A stretch of 64,000 nt of DNA from DASQFQ01 sp963722815 (GCA_963722815.1 CAVROM010000001.1:1-64000); one strand, 5' to 3'; shown: positions 33,757-42,849, counted from the first letter of the stretch. Notes: generated by a model not told the origin, from the letters alone. Made by a program: numbers and translations.

Positions 33757-35019
33757 ATGTCCCAGCCGGCCCGCCAGGTCGCGGCCGCGCCGGACCTCGG
33801 CTCCCTCGAGGCCATCACGCAGGCCGTCGAGGGCGGTCTCGGGCTCCCCGAGGTCGTGCGCGCCGCGGCTCGCGCGCTGGACGCCTCCCTGATCCTCATC
33901 GATCGCTCGAGCGGCGTGCTCGCGGTCGCCGCGCGGTCGAGCGCCGACGAGCGGTCGCTGATGGCCGACGCCCCGGGCGTCGAGACGCACGAGCTGCGCG
34001 TCGGCGACGAGCCGGTCGGCCGCCTGCGCCTGCGGGCGCGCTCCGGCGAGGAGCCGCCGCAGGCGCTCCTGCGCGTCATCACCACGCTGATCGCCTCCGA
34101 GGTCGAGCGCCTGCGCGCGCCCGAGCGCGCCTCCGAGGCCGCCCAGGGCGCCTTCCTCAAAGCCGTCCTGCGCCGCGACGTGACCGACCGCGGCGACCTC
34201 GTCGCCCGCGGCGAGGAGCTCGGGATCGACCTCGCCCACGGCGGCGCCGTGATCGTCGTGCGCGCCCACCACCTCGCGCCCAGCGACGACGACTGGCGCG
34301 CCCGCGTGCTCGCCGCCGCCGAGCGCGCCGCCCGCACGAGCGCGCCCGGCTCGCTCGCCGCCGTCATCGCCTCGCAGGCCGAGAGCGCCGGCCAGGTCGT
34401 CGTGCTCGTCCCGGAGGCGGAGGACGAGGGCGTCCGCCGCGTTGCGGAGGCGATCGCGCGCGAGCTCCAGAGCTCGCTGCACGGCTTCACGTTCGCGGTC
34501 GGCCACTCGCGCGTCGCGCTCGACCCCGTCGACCTCTACCGCGCCGGCAACGAGGCGCTGCTGGCCGCCAACGTGGCCGAGACCCGCCCAGCCGGCATCG
34601 ACGACCCGCTCCAGGTCCTCGCCTTCGAGGACACCGGCGCCTACCGCCTCCTGCTCCCCGCCATGAGCGAGGACCCTGCCGAGCTCGAGCGCTTCTACAC
34701 GGAGACCGTGCAGCCGCTCGTCGCCTACGACGCCCAGTACGAGACCGACCTGGTGCAGACGCTGGAGACGTTCCTCGAGTGCGACGGCAACGTGGCCGGC
34801 ACCGCCCAGCGGCTCTACACCCACCGCCACACCGTCCGCTATCGGCTCGAGCGCGTGCGTGACCTCTCCGGCCTCGACGTCGGCTCCACCGACGGCCGCG
34901 AGCGGCTCGGCCTCGGCCTGAAGGCGATGCGCGTGCTCGGCATCGCCTCTCCGCAGGGGCCCGCCAGCGAGGCCGGCGCCGGCGCCGGGCGCGTACGGCG
35001 AGGCACGAAGGACCGGTGA
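33757..35019 (+). CDS. PucR/CdaR-family transcriptional regulator
   Basis: A 420-residue activator-type regulator. The N-terminal part (to about 150) looks like a small GAF-like sensor (RALDASLILIDRSSGVLAVAA). A middle GGDEF-like CdaR domain follows, and the C-terminal PucR helix-turn-helix is clear: LVQTLETFLECDGNVAGTAQ, then RLYTHRHTVRYRLERVRDLS. The inducing signal is unknown. It overlaps the cyclase-like gene by GTGA, so the two proteins may belong to one pathway. Confidence 0.9.
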   Translation: MSQPARQVAAAPDLGSLEAITQAVEGGLGLPEVVRAAARALDASLILIDRSSGVLAVAARSSADERSLMADAPGVETHELRVGDEPVGRLRLRARSGEEPPQALLRVITTLIASEVERLRAPERASEAAQGAFLKAVLRRDVTDRGDLVARGEELGIDLAHGGAVIVVRAHHLAPSDDDWRARVLAAAERAARTSAPGSLAAVIASQAESAGQVVVLVPEAEDEGVRRVAEAIARELQSSLHGFTFAVGHSRVALDPVDLYRAGNEALLAANVAETRPAGIDDPLQVLAFEDTGAYRLLLPAMSEDPAELERFYTETVQPLVAYDAQYETDLVQTLETFLECDGNVAGTAQRLYTHRHTVRYRLERVRDLSGLDVGSTDGRERLGLGLKAMRVLGIASPQGPASEAGAGAGRVRRGTKDR

Positions 35020-36162
35020 TCACCGACCCGCGTCTGTCCGGAGTCGCCGAGGAGCTCGAGGCGACCGGTGGCGCGGCGGAGGTCTACGACCGCGAGTGGC
35101 GGCTCGCCTACCTGACGAGCCAGTTCCGCTTCTTCGCCGGCAACCGCTCGCTGGAGGAGCTCGGCCTGGGCCGCCACGCGGTCGAGATCCGGGTCTCGGA
35201 GCTGCACGGCATGGTGCCGCCCGAGGCGTCGCTGCGCTGGCTGCGGATGAACATCCCGCTGATGGCGCACGACACGCCGGGCGGCGTGGACGCGATCCGC
35301 GCGATGCTGCCCGACGAGCAGGCGCGCGAGCTCGGCCCGCTCGAGCCGCGCGATCCGCAGCCGCTGTGGTGGGACGAGCTCACCTACCTCCAGCCCGACG
35401 CGCCGCCCGCCCAGACCCGCTGCGTCACGTTCGCGCTGCCCGACGACATCGGCTGGGTGATCCTCTACCTCCCGGCCGCCCCGGCCAGCATCGTCTCGCT
35501 GATCACCCGCGGCAACCAGGCCATGTTCGCCCGCATGGCTGAGCTGCTCCACGCCCGCCCGCCACGAGACCGCGATCCTGTTCGCCGACATCCAGGCCTC
35601 CACCCAGCTCGGCCGCCACCTCTCGAGCCAGCGCTGGTTCGAGCTGATCCGCGACTTCATGACCGAGGCCGACCAGGCCGCCATCACCCGCGCCGGGATC
35701 GTCGGCCGCCACGCCGGCGACGGTCTCACCGCCTTCTTCCTCGCCGAGCACGCCGGCTCGCGCGCCGCCGCCTGCGCCGCGGCGCTCGAGGCCGGGCGCG
35801 AGATCGTCGAGTGGTGCCCGCCCGGCATGCCGCGCGGCGAGCTCAAGATCAACGCCGGCGTGCACTGGGGCGGCGCGCTCTACCTCGGCCAGGTGATCAC
35901 CGGCGGCCGGCTCGAGGTGACCGCGCTGGGCGACGAGGTGAACGAGTGCGCGCGCATCCAGCAGTCCGCCCGCGACGGCGCGCTGCTCGCCTCCAAGCCG
36001 CTGGTCGAGCGGCTGGACCCCGAGCATGCGGCGGCGGCCGGGCTCGACCCGCTGACGATCATGTACCGCACGGTCGGCGAGCTGCCGGGCGTGACGCCGA
36101 AGGCGGTGCGCGACGCCGGGGGCATCCCCGTCGTGACCGTGCCGCGTCAGGTCGCCAGGTAG
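35016..36162 (+). CDS. Adenylate/guanylate cyclase-domain protein, frameshifted
   Basis: About 381 residues. The N-terminal 180 residues are an unrecognised helix-rich sensory region (EVYDREWRLAYLTSQFRFF). The C-terminal class III cyclase domain has ILFADIQASTQLG (first metal Asp), IVGRHAGDGLTAFF (second metal Asp) and TALGDEVNECARIQQ (transition-state region). Whether it makes cAMP, cGMP or nothing is open. A one-base insertion near 35565 shifts the frame. GTG 35016 overlaps the PucR stop. Its 3' end overlaps the convergent lipoprotein gene by 16 bases. Confidence 0.82.
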
Positions 36163-36846
36163 AGCGCGAAGTCGTCGAAGCGCGCGGCGCCGTCGCGCGC
36201 GAGCAGGCCGACCCGCGCCGTGCGGCCGGGATCGATGCTCTCGCGGTCGGTCACGTAGCCGAACGGCGTCGCGTTGATCGAGTAGATCAGCGTCAGCGGC
36301 TGCCCCGGTTGGCCGGTGCCGCAGCCGAGGCGCAGCAGCGACGGCTTGCCGCGGTCGCTGCGCTCGTTCGGGGTCAGGCGGTGCTGCTTGATCTCGCGCA
36401 CCTTGCCGCGCCTCGAGCCGCAGCAGCTGCACCTTGCCGTCGGCGCCGAGCAGCAGCCCGTAGCCGGTGCCGCCGTCGTCGGACGCGCGGCACAGCAGAC
36501 CCGCCGCGCCGCCCGCGGGCGGCTCGACGACGACCTCCGAGAGCGTGCCGCGGGTGGCGGGCACGATCCGCTTCGGCGCGAGCACGGCACCGGAGCCGCG
36601 GGCGGGGAGCACGAACGCGCCGTCGCGATAGCCGTCGCGCGGCCAGCCCGAGCCGGGGTCCGAGAACTTCTCGATCACCTGCGGGCGATCCGGGAAGCTG
36701 CCGGCGGCAGGGTCCGGGGTCACGACCGGCGTCGCCTTCGGCGCCGTCGGCGCCTCGGCCCGCTTGGCGCGCTCGCCGCCGCAGCCGGCGAGAACGAGCA
36801 GCGCGACGAGCACGAGCAGGAGCATGGGGATGCGCATACCCGTCAT
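36147..36846 (-). CDS. Lipoprotein, frameshifted
   Basis: About 232 residues. The signal peptide MRIPMLLLVLVALLVLAGCGG ends in a lipobox LAGC, so the protein is lipid-anchored outside the membrane. The mature part has a jelly-roll/lectin-like pattern (GSGWPRDGYRDGAFVLPA, DDGGTGYGLLLGADGKVQLL, RVGLLARDGAARFDDFALYL) reminiscent of 3-keto-disaccharide-hydrolase-like or LamG folds. A one-base insertion near 36405 shifts the frame. ATG 36846 overlaps the stop of the pilin-like gene (ATGA), coupling the two surface proteins. Confidence 0.75.
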
Positions 36847-38093
36847 CCCGGCAGGTCCGGGAGGTTGGGCAGGTTCGGGAGGTCCGGCAGGGGACCGGGC
36901 AGGTCCGGCAGATCCGGCAGGTCGGGGAGATCGGGCAGGTTCGGCGGGTTGGGCGGGTGCGGGAGCTGCGGCAGGTTCGGGAGGTCCGGGAGATCCGGCA
37001 GCGGGCCCGGCAGATCTGGCAGGTTCGGGAGGTCGGGCAGGTCCGGCGGCGTGATCAGCTCGATCGGGCTGCCGGCCTCGTTGTGCTCGATGACGTGATC
37101 CGGCTCGCCGGGCTCGTACTGGTACGTCGCGTAGGCCGGGAAGTTGTCGCGGTCGTCGTGGGTGATCGAGAGGTCGCCGTCGCCGTCGGGCTGGAACGTG
37201 ACGTCGCCGCTGATCGCCGGGATCGGCGAGACGCTGTTGCGCGACTCGTAGTCGAGGTGGATGCCGTCGCCGTCCGCGCTGACGTTGTAGTTGTTGACGA
37301 CGTCGAGGTTGATGCCCTCGCCGGTGGCGTCGTTGTCGGGGTCGTTCTCGATCAGGCCGAGGTCGCCGTTGATGCCGATCGGCCGCGCCTCGTTGCAGAA
37401 GCCCGCGCCGAACACGGAGACGGTGCAGCTCTGGGTCTGGACGATCTCGCCGCGCCCCGTCTCGCGGTCGATGATGATCATCACCCGCGAATCCGTCTCC
37501 TCGAGATCCGGGTTGCGCAGCGGGTTCTCGAAGTCGCGGCCGTCGCCCTTGAGCGGGCCGGCGTTCTCGCCGGGGATGAACAGGTCCATCACGAGGATGC
37601 CCTGGCCGGGCGCGGGCGGGACCTGGAAGTAGCGGCGGTTCGTGTCGTCGTCGTCCGCCTGGATCGTGCCCTGGTCGATCAGGTCGGCGAACTCGGAGGC
37701 GCTCGGCGTGACGAGGGCCGCCAGCGTCTGGCCGCGCGGGCCGGACTCGAAGAGCTCGCGGTAGAACTCGAGCCGCTCGATCAGCGTGCGCGCGGTGTCG
37801 AGGTCGCCGCGGTCGATCGCGGCCTGCGCCTGCGCGGCGAGGTCCGCGATCGCGCCGCCGGAGCCGTTGACCAGCCCCGCGAGGTCGCCGAGCCGGCTCT
37901 GCAGCTCGCTCGCGCTGGTCGTCTCGCCGCCGCCCCCCGCGCAGCCCTGGCCGGCGATCTGGCACACCGCGTCCATGGCGCGCCCGGCGATCGCGCCGCC
38001 GACGCCGCTGGCCATCAGCGCGCCGATGACGACGGCGACGACGAGCAGCATCCCCGTGTACTCCGCCGTCGTCTGACCCCGCTGATCGCGCAT
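36843..38093 (-). CDS. Pilin-like (TadE/Flp-type N-terminus) surface protein with LP-rich tail
   Basis: A 416-residue protein. The N-terminus, RGQTTAEYTGMLLVVAVVIG, has the prepilin-type cleavage context (G-Q before a TAEY-x-hydrophobic helix) of Flp/TadE pilins. Such pilins are normally 50-150 residues; this one continues with an acidic ectodomain (FQVPPAPGQGILVMDLFIPG, TVSVFGAGFCNEARP) and ends with about 70 residues of (D/N)LP repeats. No other tad gene is in the window. ATG 38093 is chosen over GTG 38099. It is followed by an ATGA-coupled lipoprotein gene. Confidence 0.7.
   Translation of the reverse strand: MRDQRGQTTAEYTGMLLVVAVVIGALMASGVGGAIAGRAMDAVCQIAGQGCAGGGGETTSASELQSRLGDLAGLVNGSGGAIADLAAQAQAAIDRGDLDTARTLIERLEFYRELFESGPRGQTLAALVTPSASEFADLIDQGTIQADDDDTNRRYFQVPPAPGQGILVMDLFIPGENAGPLKGDGRDFENPLRNPDLEETDSRVMIIIDRETGRGEIVQTQSCTVSVFGAGFCNEARPIGINGDLGLIENDPDNDATGEGINLDVVNNYNVSADGDGIHLDYESRNSVSPIPAISGDVTFQPDGDGDLSITHDDRDNFPAYATYQYEPGEPDHVIEHNEAGSPIELITPPDLPDLPNLPDLPGPLPDLPDLPNLPQLPHPPNPPNLPDLPDLPDLPDLPGPLPDLPNLPNLPDLPG
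36849..37047 (-). repeat. Degenerate 9-bp minisatellite encoding the (D/N)LP tail
   Basis: About 22 imperfect 9-base units encode PDLPNLPDLPGPLPDLP-type sequence with insertions of GPL and PHPPNPP. It looks like slippage-prone DNA that sets the length of an extended stalk. Confidence 0.75.
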
Positions 38094-38146
38094 GCTCACA
38101 CGACATCGCGTTCAGGCGCCGCGACCAAGAGGCCGCGGACTCAACC

Positions 38147-38527
38147 TCAGGCCGGGACTGGGTCCCGTTCCCGCGCGGGACTCGAGGGGCGAACCAGCAG
38201 CGCGAACAGCACGCACGCGACGTCGGTGGCCTGCACCTCGGGCACGTCCAGCCCCAGGTTCCCGATCGTCAGCGCGATCGCGAGCAGCGGGCACAGCACG
38301 AGCGCCCACAGGCGAAACCGCCCGCGGCGCGCGAGCAGGGAGAGGGCGCCCATGTAGAGCGGCCAGGCCAGCCACCCGAACAGCACGAGCGTGAACACGT
38401 ACTCGCCGATCTCGATCGGGTCCTGGCCCGCGGCGCGCAGGCCCACCGCGCCGGCCAGCGCGACGATCACGAACCCGGCCGCCGCGCACCCCAGCGCGAT
38501 CAGGAAGTTGCGGGCGACCCAGGCCAC
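38147..38527 (-). CDS. Small membrane protein, unknown
   Basis: A 126-residue protein with three to four hydrophobic helices (FLIALGCAAAGFVIVALAGA, YVFTLVLFGWLAWPLYMGAL, LWALVLCPLLAIALTIG). No family recognised. GTG 38527 lies seven bases from its -10. It is divergent from the phosphorylase gene through a 26-base shared promoter. Confidence 0.65.
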   Translation of the reverse strand: MAWVARNFLIALGCAAAGFVIVALAGAVGLRAAGQDPIEIGEYVFTLVLFGWLAWPLYMGALSLLARRGRFRLWALVLCPLLAIALTIGNLGLDVPEVQATDVACVLFALLVRPSSPARERDPVPA

Positions 38528-38534
38528 GCCGCAG

Positions 38535-38544
38535 AGACTAGGCT
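38535..38544. promoter_or_regulatory. Bidirectional promoter: fused -10 hexamers (AGACTAGGCT)
   Basis: TAGGCT (+) ends nine bases before ATG 38554; TAGTCT (-) ends seven bases before GTG 38527. The hexamers share one TA step. Confidence 0.6.
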
Positions 38545-38553
38545 CCGGGGGCG

Positions 38554-39354
38554 ATGCAGCTGGGGATCATCACCGGCTCGGGGACCTACTCGCTACCCGG
38601 CTTCGAGGGCACCGGGCCGGAGCCGGTGGCGACCATGTGGGGCGACGGGTTCGTCTCCCGTGGCACGTACGCCGGCGCCGAGGTGCTTCACGTCGCGCGC
38701 CACGAGGAGGGCCACCTGCGGCTCTCGAACCACGTGACCCACCAGGCCAACCTCGCCGCGCTCAAGCAACTCGGCGCCGACGCCGTGCTGTCGGTGACCG
38801 TATGCGGGGCGGTCGATCCCGGCATCGAGCTCGGCACGCTGATCTGCTTCGACGACCTTCACTTCCTCGCCAACCGCCTGCCCGACGGGTCGCTGTGCAC
38901 GTTCCACAACCAGCCCGGCCACCACGACCGCGGCCACTGGATCTACGAGGACCCGTACTCGCCCGAGCTGCGCCGCGCGCTGCTCGCCGGCGCGCAGGAG
39001 GCGGGCGTGACCATGCGCGACGGCGGCTGCTACGGCCACGTCGACGGCCCGCGCTTCAACACCAAGGCGGAGATCCGCGGGCTCGCCCAGGCCGGCGTCA
39101 CCGCCGTCTCCCAGACCGCCGGGCCCGAGACCGTGCTGGCCGGCGAGGCGGAGCTTCCGTTCGCCCTGATCGGCTACGCGACCGACTACGCCAACGGGGT
39201 GCAGCCGGAGCCGACCCCGGTCGAGCGGCTGCTCGAGCTGATCGCGGCGAGCACCGACAGCTTCGCCGGCGTGCTGAGCGCCGCGGTGCCGAAAGTGGAG
39301 GAGGCCGCGCTGGCTCCCTCCGGTGTGGTCTACCGATTCCACCGCTCCGGCTGA
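38554..39354 (+). CDS. S-methyl-5'-thioadenosine/purine nucleoside phosphorylase family (MTAP-like)
   Basis: A 266-residue phosphorylase. LGIITGSGTYSLPG is the phosphate-binding GSG motif of the PNP/MTAP family, VARHEEGHLRLSNHVTHQANLAAL the RHGxxH-NYxANxxAL-like region, and GGCYGHVDGPRFNTKAEIR the substrate/phosphate segment. It should split a purine nucleoside (methylthioadenosine or similar) with phosphate in nucleoside or methionine salvage. Exact specificity is not decided. Confidence 0.86.
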   Translation: MQLGIITGSGTYSLPGFEGTGPEPVATMWGDGFVSRGTYAGAEVLHVARHEEGHLRLSNHVTHQANLAALKQLGADAVLSVTVCGAVDPGIELGTLICFDDLHFLANRLPDGSLCTFHNQPGHHDRGHWIYEDPYSPELRRALLAGAQEAGVTMRDGGCYGHVDGPRFNTKAEIRGLAQAGVTAVSQTAGPETVLAGEAELPFALIGYATDYANGVQPEPTPVERLLELIAASTDSFAGVLSAAVPKVEEAALAPSGVVYRFHRSG

Positions 39355-39397
39355 GCGGCGCGTCCAGCTTGTGACACTCAGGCCCGAGGGCGTTGGG

Positions 39398-39403
39398 TAG
39401 CGT
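39398..39403 (+). promoter_or_regulatory. -10 element of the aminotransferase gene
   Basis: TAGCGT ends six bases before ATG 39410. Confidence 0.55.
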
Positions 39404-39409
39404 GGCCCT

Positions 39410-40696
39410 ATGGCCACTTCCGACTCCCGCTTCTGGCATCCGTTCGCCGACATGCACGCGGTCCGCTCGGCCGAGCTCACGCTCGTCAGCGGCGACGGCG
39501 TCCATGTGACCGACGAGGACGGGCGCCGCTATCTCGACGGCACCGCGAGCCTGTGGAACGTCAACGTGGGCCACGGCCGCAAGGAGCTCGCCGAGGCCGC
39601 CGCCGCGCAGATGCGCGAGCTCGCCACCTACGGCGCCTTCGGCGCGTTCAGCAACCCGCGAGCGCGTGAGCTGACCGACCGCCTCGCCGACCTGGCCCCG
39701 GTCGACGACCCGCGCATCTTCCTCACCAGCGGCGGCGGCGACTCGATCGACACCGCGGCCAAGCTGGCGCGGCGCTACTTCGCCGCCATCGGCCAGCCCG
39801 AGCGCGTGCACCTGATCTCGCGCTCGCAGGGCTACCACGGCACGCACGGCCTCGGCACGAGCCTCGGCGGCATCCCCGCCAACCGCGTCGACGTCGGCCC
39901 GCTCGACCCCAACGCGTCGCAGGTGCCGCACGACTCGCTCGAGGCGCTCGAGACCGAGATCGAGCGCGTGGGCGCCGACCGCGTGGCGGCCGTGTTCGTC
40001 GAGCCGGTGATCGGCGCCGGCGGCGTGCACCAGCCGCGCGAGGGCTACATCGAGGGCGTCGACGCGCTCTGCAAGCGCACCGGCGTCCTGCACGTGGTCG
40101 ACGCGGTGATCGCCGGCTTCGGCCGCCTCGGCGAGTGGTTCAGCCCCGAGCGCTGGGGCATCGAGCCGGACATGATCACGTTCGCCAAGGGCGTCACCAG
40201 CGGGTACCTGCCGCTCGGCGGCCTCGTCGTCAGCGGCACGATCGCGGCGCCGTTCTGGGACGAGCCGAACCCGCCGTGGTTCCGCCACGGGCCGACGTAC
40301 GCGGGCCACCCGACGTGCTGCGCGGTCGCGCTCGCCAACCTCGACATCATCGAGCGCGAGGGCCTGCTCGCCCGCGGGCTCGAGCTGCAGGACGAGATCG
40401 CGAACGCGCTGCGCCCGTTCGAGTCGCACGCGCTCGTCGGTGAGGTGCGCGCGGGCATCGGCGCGCTCGGCGCGGTCGGCCTGACCGGCGAGGTGCTGAT
40501 GCGCGAGCCGAAGGCGCCCCAGCTCGTGTTCGCCCACGCCCGCGACCACGGCGTGCTGGTGCGCCCGCTCGGCGACGGCGTGGCGATCTCGCCGCCGCTG
40601 ATCGCGACGCGCGAGGACGTCGACACGGCCGCGACCGCGATCTCCGACGCGCTCGACGCCGTCGCGAGCGAGCTCGGCGTGACCGCCGCCGCTTAG
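39410..40696 (+). CDS. Class III (PLP) aminotransferase
   Basis: A 428-residue PLP enzyme. LDGTASLWNVNVGHGRKEL opens the fold, FLTSGGGDSIDTAAKLAR binds the cofactor phosphate, and MITFAKGVTSGYLPLGG carries the PLP lysine. The PLP-ring aspartate is in HVVDAVIAGFGRLG, where the usual Glu after Asp is Ala. The family transfers amino groups from omega-amino acids or amines to pyruvate or 2-oxoglutarate. Its TAG stop is the first three bases of a family A repeat. Confidence 0.9.
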   Translation: MATSDSRFWHPFADMHAVRSAELTLVSGDGVHVTDEDGRRYLDGTASLWNVNVGHGRKELAEAAAAQMRELATYGAFGAFSNPRARELTDRLADLAPVDDPRIFLTSGGGDSIDTAAKLARRYFAAIGQPERVHLISRSQGYHGTHGLGTSLGGIPANRVDVGPLDPNASQVPHDSLEALETEIERVGADRVAAVFVEPVIGAGGVHQPREGYIEGVDALCKRTGVLHVVDAVIAGFGRLGEWFSPERWGIEPDMITFAKGVTSGYLPLGGLVVSGTIAAPFWDEPNPPWFRHGPTYAGHPTCCAVALANLDIIEREGLLARGLELQDEIANALRPFESHALVGEVRAGIGALGAVGLTGEVLMREPKAPQLVFAHARDHGVLVRPLGDGVAISPPLIATREDVDTAATAISDALDAVASELGVTAAA

Positions 40697-40735
40697 ACGC
40701 CAAGCCAGGCACCTTGGTGCCTAGCGGGGGGCTAG
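40694..40735 (+). repeat. Palindromic repeat A, copy 1 (stop-codon embedded; terminator-like)
   Basis: It starts with the TAG stop of the aminotransferase and ends in CTAG beside the convergent gene's stop. The core is a perfect hairpin AGGCACC-TT-GGTGCCT at 40707-40722, followed by AGCGGGGGG. Copies 1 and 2 share the CACC/GGTG stem, copies 3-5 CAGC/GCTG. Confidence 0.8.
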
Positions 40736-40738
40736 GCC

Positions 40739-41023
40739 CTAGGCGGCGCCGCCGGCCCGGCCCAGGCCGCCCGTGGCGATGCGGGCGGCCATCTCGTCCG
40801 ACTCGGCGCGGTAGACCTCGCCGTCGGGCAGCTCGAGCACCGGGTACTTGCGCTGGCCGCTCAGCTGCTCGAGCTCGTCGCGCTTGCCGCGGCGGAGCGG
40901 GCCCTTGACGATCTCGTACTCGATGCCCTGCTCGTCGAGCGCCTTCTGGACCTTCCAGCACGGGTGGGGGCCGAACTTGGCCCACGTGTTCGAGCAGCGG
41001 TGGAGCTTGACGACGGGTGGCAT
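40739..41023 (-). CDS. Glutaredoxin/GST-N-like thioredoxin-fold protein
   Basis: A 94-residue single thioredoxin fold. VKLHRCSNTWAKFGPHPCWK holds a Cys at the usual active-site strand and a second Cys further on, then YEIVKGPLRRGKRDELEQLS and QRKYPVLELPDGEVYRAESD match the glutathione-S-transferase N-terminal region with its cis-Pro (YPVLE). It may reduce disulfides or bind a thiol. It has no CxxC motif. Family A repeats flank it at both ends. Confidence 0.8.
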   Translation of the reverse strand: MPPVVKLHRCSNTWAKFGPHPCWKVQKALDEQGIEYEIVKGPLRRGKRDELEQLSGQRKYPVLELPDGEVYRAESDEMAARIATGGLGRAGGAA

Positions 41024-41040
41024 GGCGCGAGCCTACCGCC

Positions 41041-41078
41041 CCCCCCACTAGGCACCAAGGTGCCTGGCTTGGCGCCTA
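41041..41078 (-). repeat. Palindromic repeat A, copy 2
   Basis: Minus orientation. It begins with the TAG stop of the S55 peptidase gene (41076-41078), contains the hairpin AGGCACC-TT-GGTGCCT (41050-41065) and ends in AGTGGGGGG. It lies between two tandem minus-strand genes. Confidence 0.8.
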
Positions 41079-42806
41079 GCGGACTCGCACGACTTTCGAG
41101 GTGCGCCCCGAGATCCGCAGCAGCGGGTCGCGGTAGGCGCGCGTCGCGCGGCCGCCGGCGCGCAGGCGGACGCCGTCGTAGCGCTGGATGCGCTTGATCC
41201 GGCGCGAGAGCTGGGCGAGCGAGCGCGCGCCCTCGCTGCCGGCGCCCTCGCCCGAGTCCTCGTCGCCGATCGTGATCGTGTCGATCAGCGCGCCGAACAG
41301 GTCGGAGTCGGGGTCGTCGACGTCGTGGCCGACGAACGTCAGCCGGTGGCGGCCGCGGCTGAGGCTGCGGGGGATGCGGATCCGGGCCGTGCGGGTGACG
41401 CGCGGGCCGCGCACGACCTGCAGGTGGAAGCGCGCGCGCACGCGGCGGCCGGCGCGCACCGTCCGTGGCAGGTCGACGCGGCGCAGGAACGCCTGGTGCA
41501 GGCCGCGGTGGAGCGTCACGCCGGCCGTGAACTCGGTGACGTGCAGCCCGCGCGGCTTGTAGTCGTCGAGCTCGGTGAGCGCCGAGAGCGCGTCGGAGGC
41601 GCCGCCCGCGGCGACGATGTTGGCGCCCGCCTCCGGGTCCGACGGCGCGAGCGCGGAGGCGTAGCGGTTGCAGACCCGGAACGGCTTCTTCCGCTCGCGC
41701 ACGGCGATCCGGAAGCAGACGCTGCCGATCAGCTTGCCGGGCGCGCTGCGCAGGACCTCCGAGGCGCCCTGGGCGAGCGCGAGCGGCCCGACGAACGCCA
41801 GCGCGGAGCTGCCGGTCGGCGTCCCGGCGTCGGTCTCGTCGACCACGCTCGCGGCCAGCGTGTCGCGCTTGCCGGTGTCGGCGTCCTCGCTGTGGATCCG
41901 CACCGGGATGGTCGGGGTCGGCGCGCCGGTGCGGCCGACCACCGCGGCGCTCGCGTCGTTGGAGATCGTGCCGAGGTCGTGGCCGACGGCGGCGAGCTTG
42001 TAGGTCGAGCCGGTGTCGTCGCCCGCGTTGGGGTTCGAGATGACCGTGTAGACGTAGGCGTCCTGCAGCAGCAGCGAGCGCAGGCCCGAGTTCTCGAACG
42101 GGTGGCCGAAGCCCCACACCCGGTCGCCGTCGACGTAGGCGACCGTCCCGACCGCGCCGACCGCGAGGTCGCCCGAGGAGTAGCCGACGCCCATCGCCGA
42201 GCCCGGCCGCGGCGGAGCGGCGGGGAACGGGTTGAGCGGCAGCGTGGGGGCGACGAGCACCTGGCGCCGGCCCGGGTGTCGTGCGCCCGCGCGCGCCAGC
42301 CGCGCGGCGATCCCGCCGCTCAGCCCCGACACGGTCAGGGGCTCGGCCAGCGGCAGCACGCGCCCGACGCGCGATTGGCGCGCGATCGGCTTCCCTCGCG
42401 GTGCGTCGGGCGGGTTGGAGAGGATCTCCTCGATCGGCGTCGCCAGCACGGTCTTGCCGCCGTACTCGCCGATCGCCTCGGAGATCGCGCCCGCGTTCCT
42501 CCCGTCGCAGTAGATCGGCGAGCCCGAGAAGCCCGGGCCGACGCCGGTGCGGTCGATCGCGGGGCCGGACACGCGGACGAGGATCCGCGGGCCGTCGTTG
42601 CCCGACGCGTCGCCCGACAGGACGTCGACGATCTCGACGTCGAAGGAGCTGATGTCGGTACCGCGGATGACCGAGTAGCCCGTGCACTCCATGCCCGGCC
42701 GCAGCTCGGGCAGCGGCATGATCGGGTCGCCCGCGAGCGCCGTGCCCGGCGCGATGCCCGCGAGGATGGCCGCTCCGAGGGCGGCGGCGAGGTGGCGGGC
42801 GCGCAT
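41076..42806 (-). CDS. SpoIVB-type (S55) serine peptidase, exported
   Basis: A 576-residue exported protein with signal peptide HLAAALGAAILAGIAPGTALA. The S55 domain is at about 40-330, with RGTDISSFDVEIVDV, the nucleophile motif VGPGFSGSPIYC (GxSGSP) and VWGFGHPFENSG, whose His-Pro is typical of the SpoIVB group. The C-terminal half is a beta-rich domain with basic residues. SpoIVB activates sigma-K in Bacillus sporulation; non-spore-forming actinobacteria carry homologues of unknown role. ATG 42806 is chosen because it gives the signal peptide. Confidence 0.85.
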   Translation of the reverse strand: MRARHLAAALGAAILAGIAPGTALAGDPIMPLPELRPGMECTGYSVIRGTDISSFDVEIVDVLSGDASGNDGPRILVRVSGPAIDRTGVGPGFSGSPIYCDGRNAGAISEAIGEYGGKTVLATPIEEILSNPPDAPRGKPIARQSRVGRVLPLAEPLTVSGLSGGIAARLARAGARHPGRRQVLVAPTLPLNPFPAAPPRPGSAMGVGYSSGDLAVGAVGTVAYVDGDRVWGFGHPFENSGLRSLLLQDAYVYTVISNPNAGDDTGSTYKLAAVGHDLGTISNDASAAVVGRTGAPTPTIPVRIHSEDADTGKRDTLAASVVDETDAGTPTGSSALAFVGPLALAQGASEVLRSAPGKLIGSVCFRIAVRERKKPFRVCNRYASALAPSDPEAGANIVAAGGASDALSALTELDDYKPRGLHVTEFTAGVTLHRGLHQAFLRRVDLPRTVRAGRRVRARFHLQVVRGPRVTRTARIRIPRSLSRGRHRLTFVGHDVDDPDSDLFGALIDTITIGDEDSGEGAGSEGARSLAQLSRRIKRIQRYDGVRLRAGGRATRAYRDPLLRISGRTSKVVRVR

Positions 42807-42816
42807 GGGCGGCGCC

Positions 42817-42822
42817 ACTGTA
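42817..42822 (-). promoter_or_regulatory. -10 candidate of the S55 peptidase gene
   Basis: TACAGT on the minus strand ends ten bases before ATG 42806. Confidence 0.35.
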
Positions 42823-42849
42823 GCGCCCGGATCCTGGTGTGATGCCGAC

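Noticed and set aside
36849..37047. The 9-bp repeats as a possible CRISPR-like array.
   Set aside because: Units are contiguous, imperfect, in frame and encode a Pro/Leu tail; there are no spacers.
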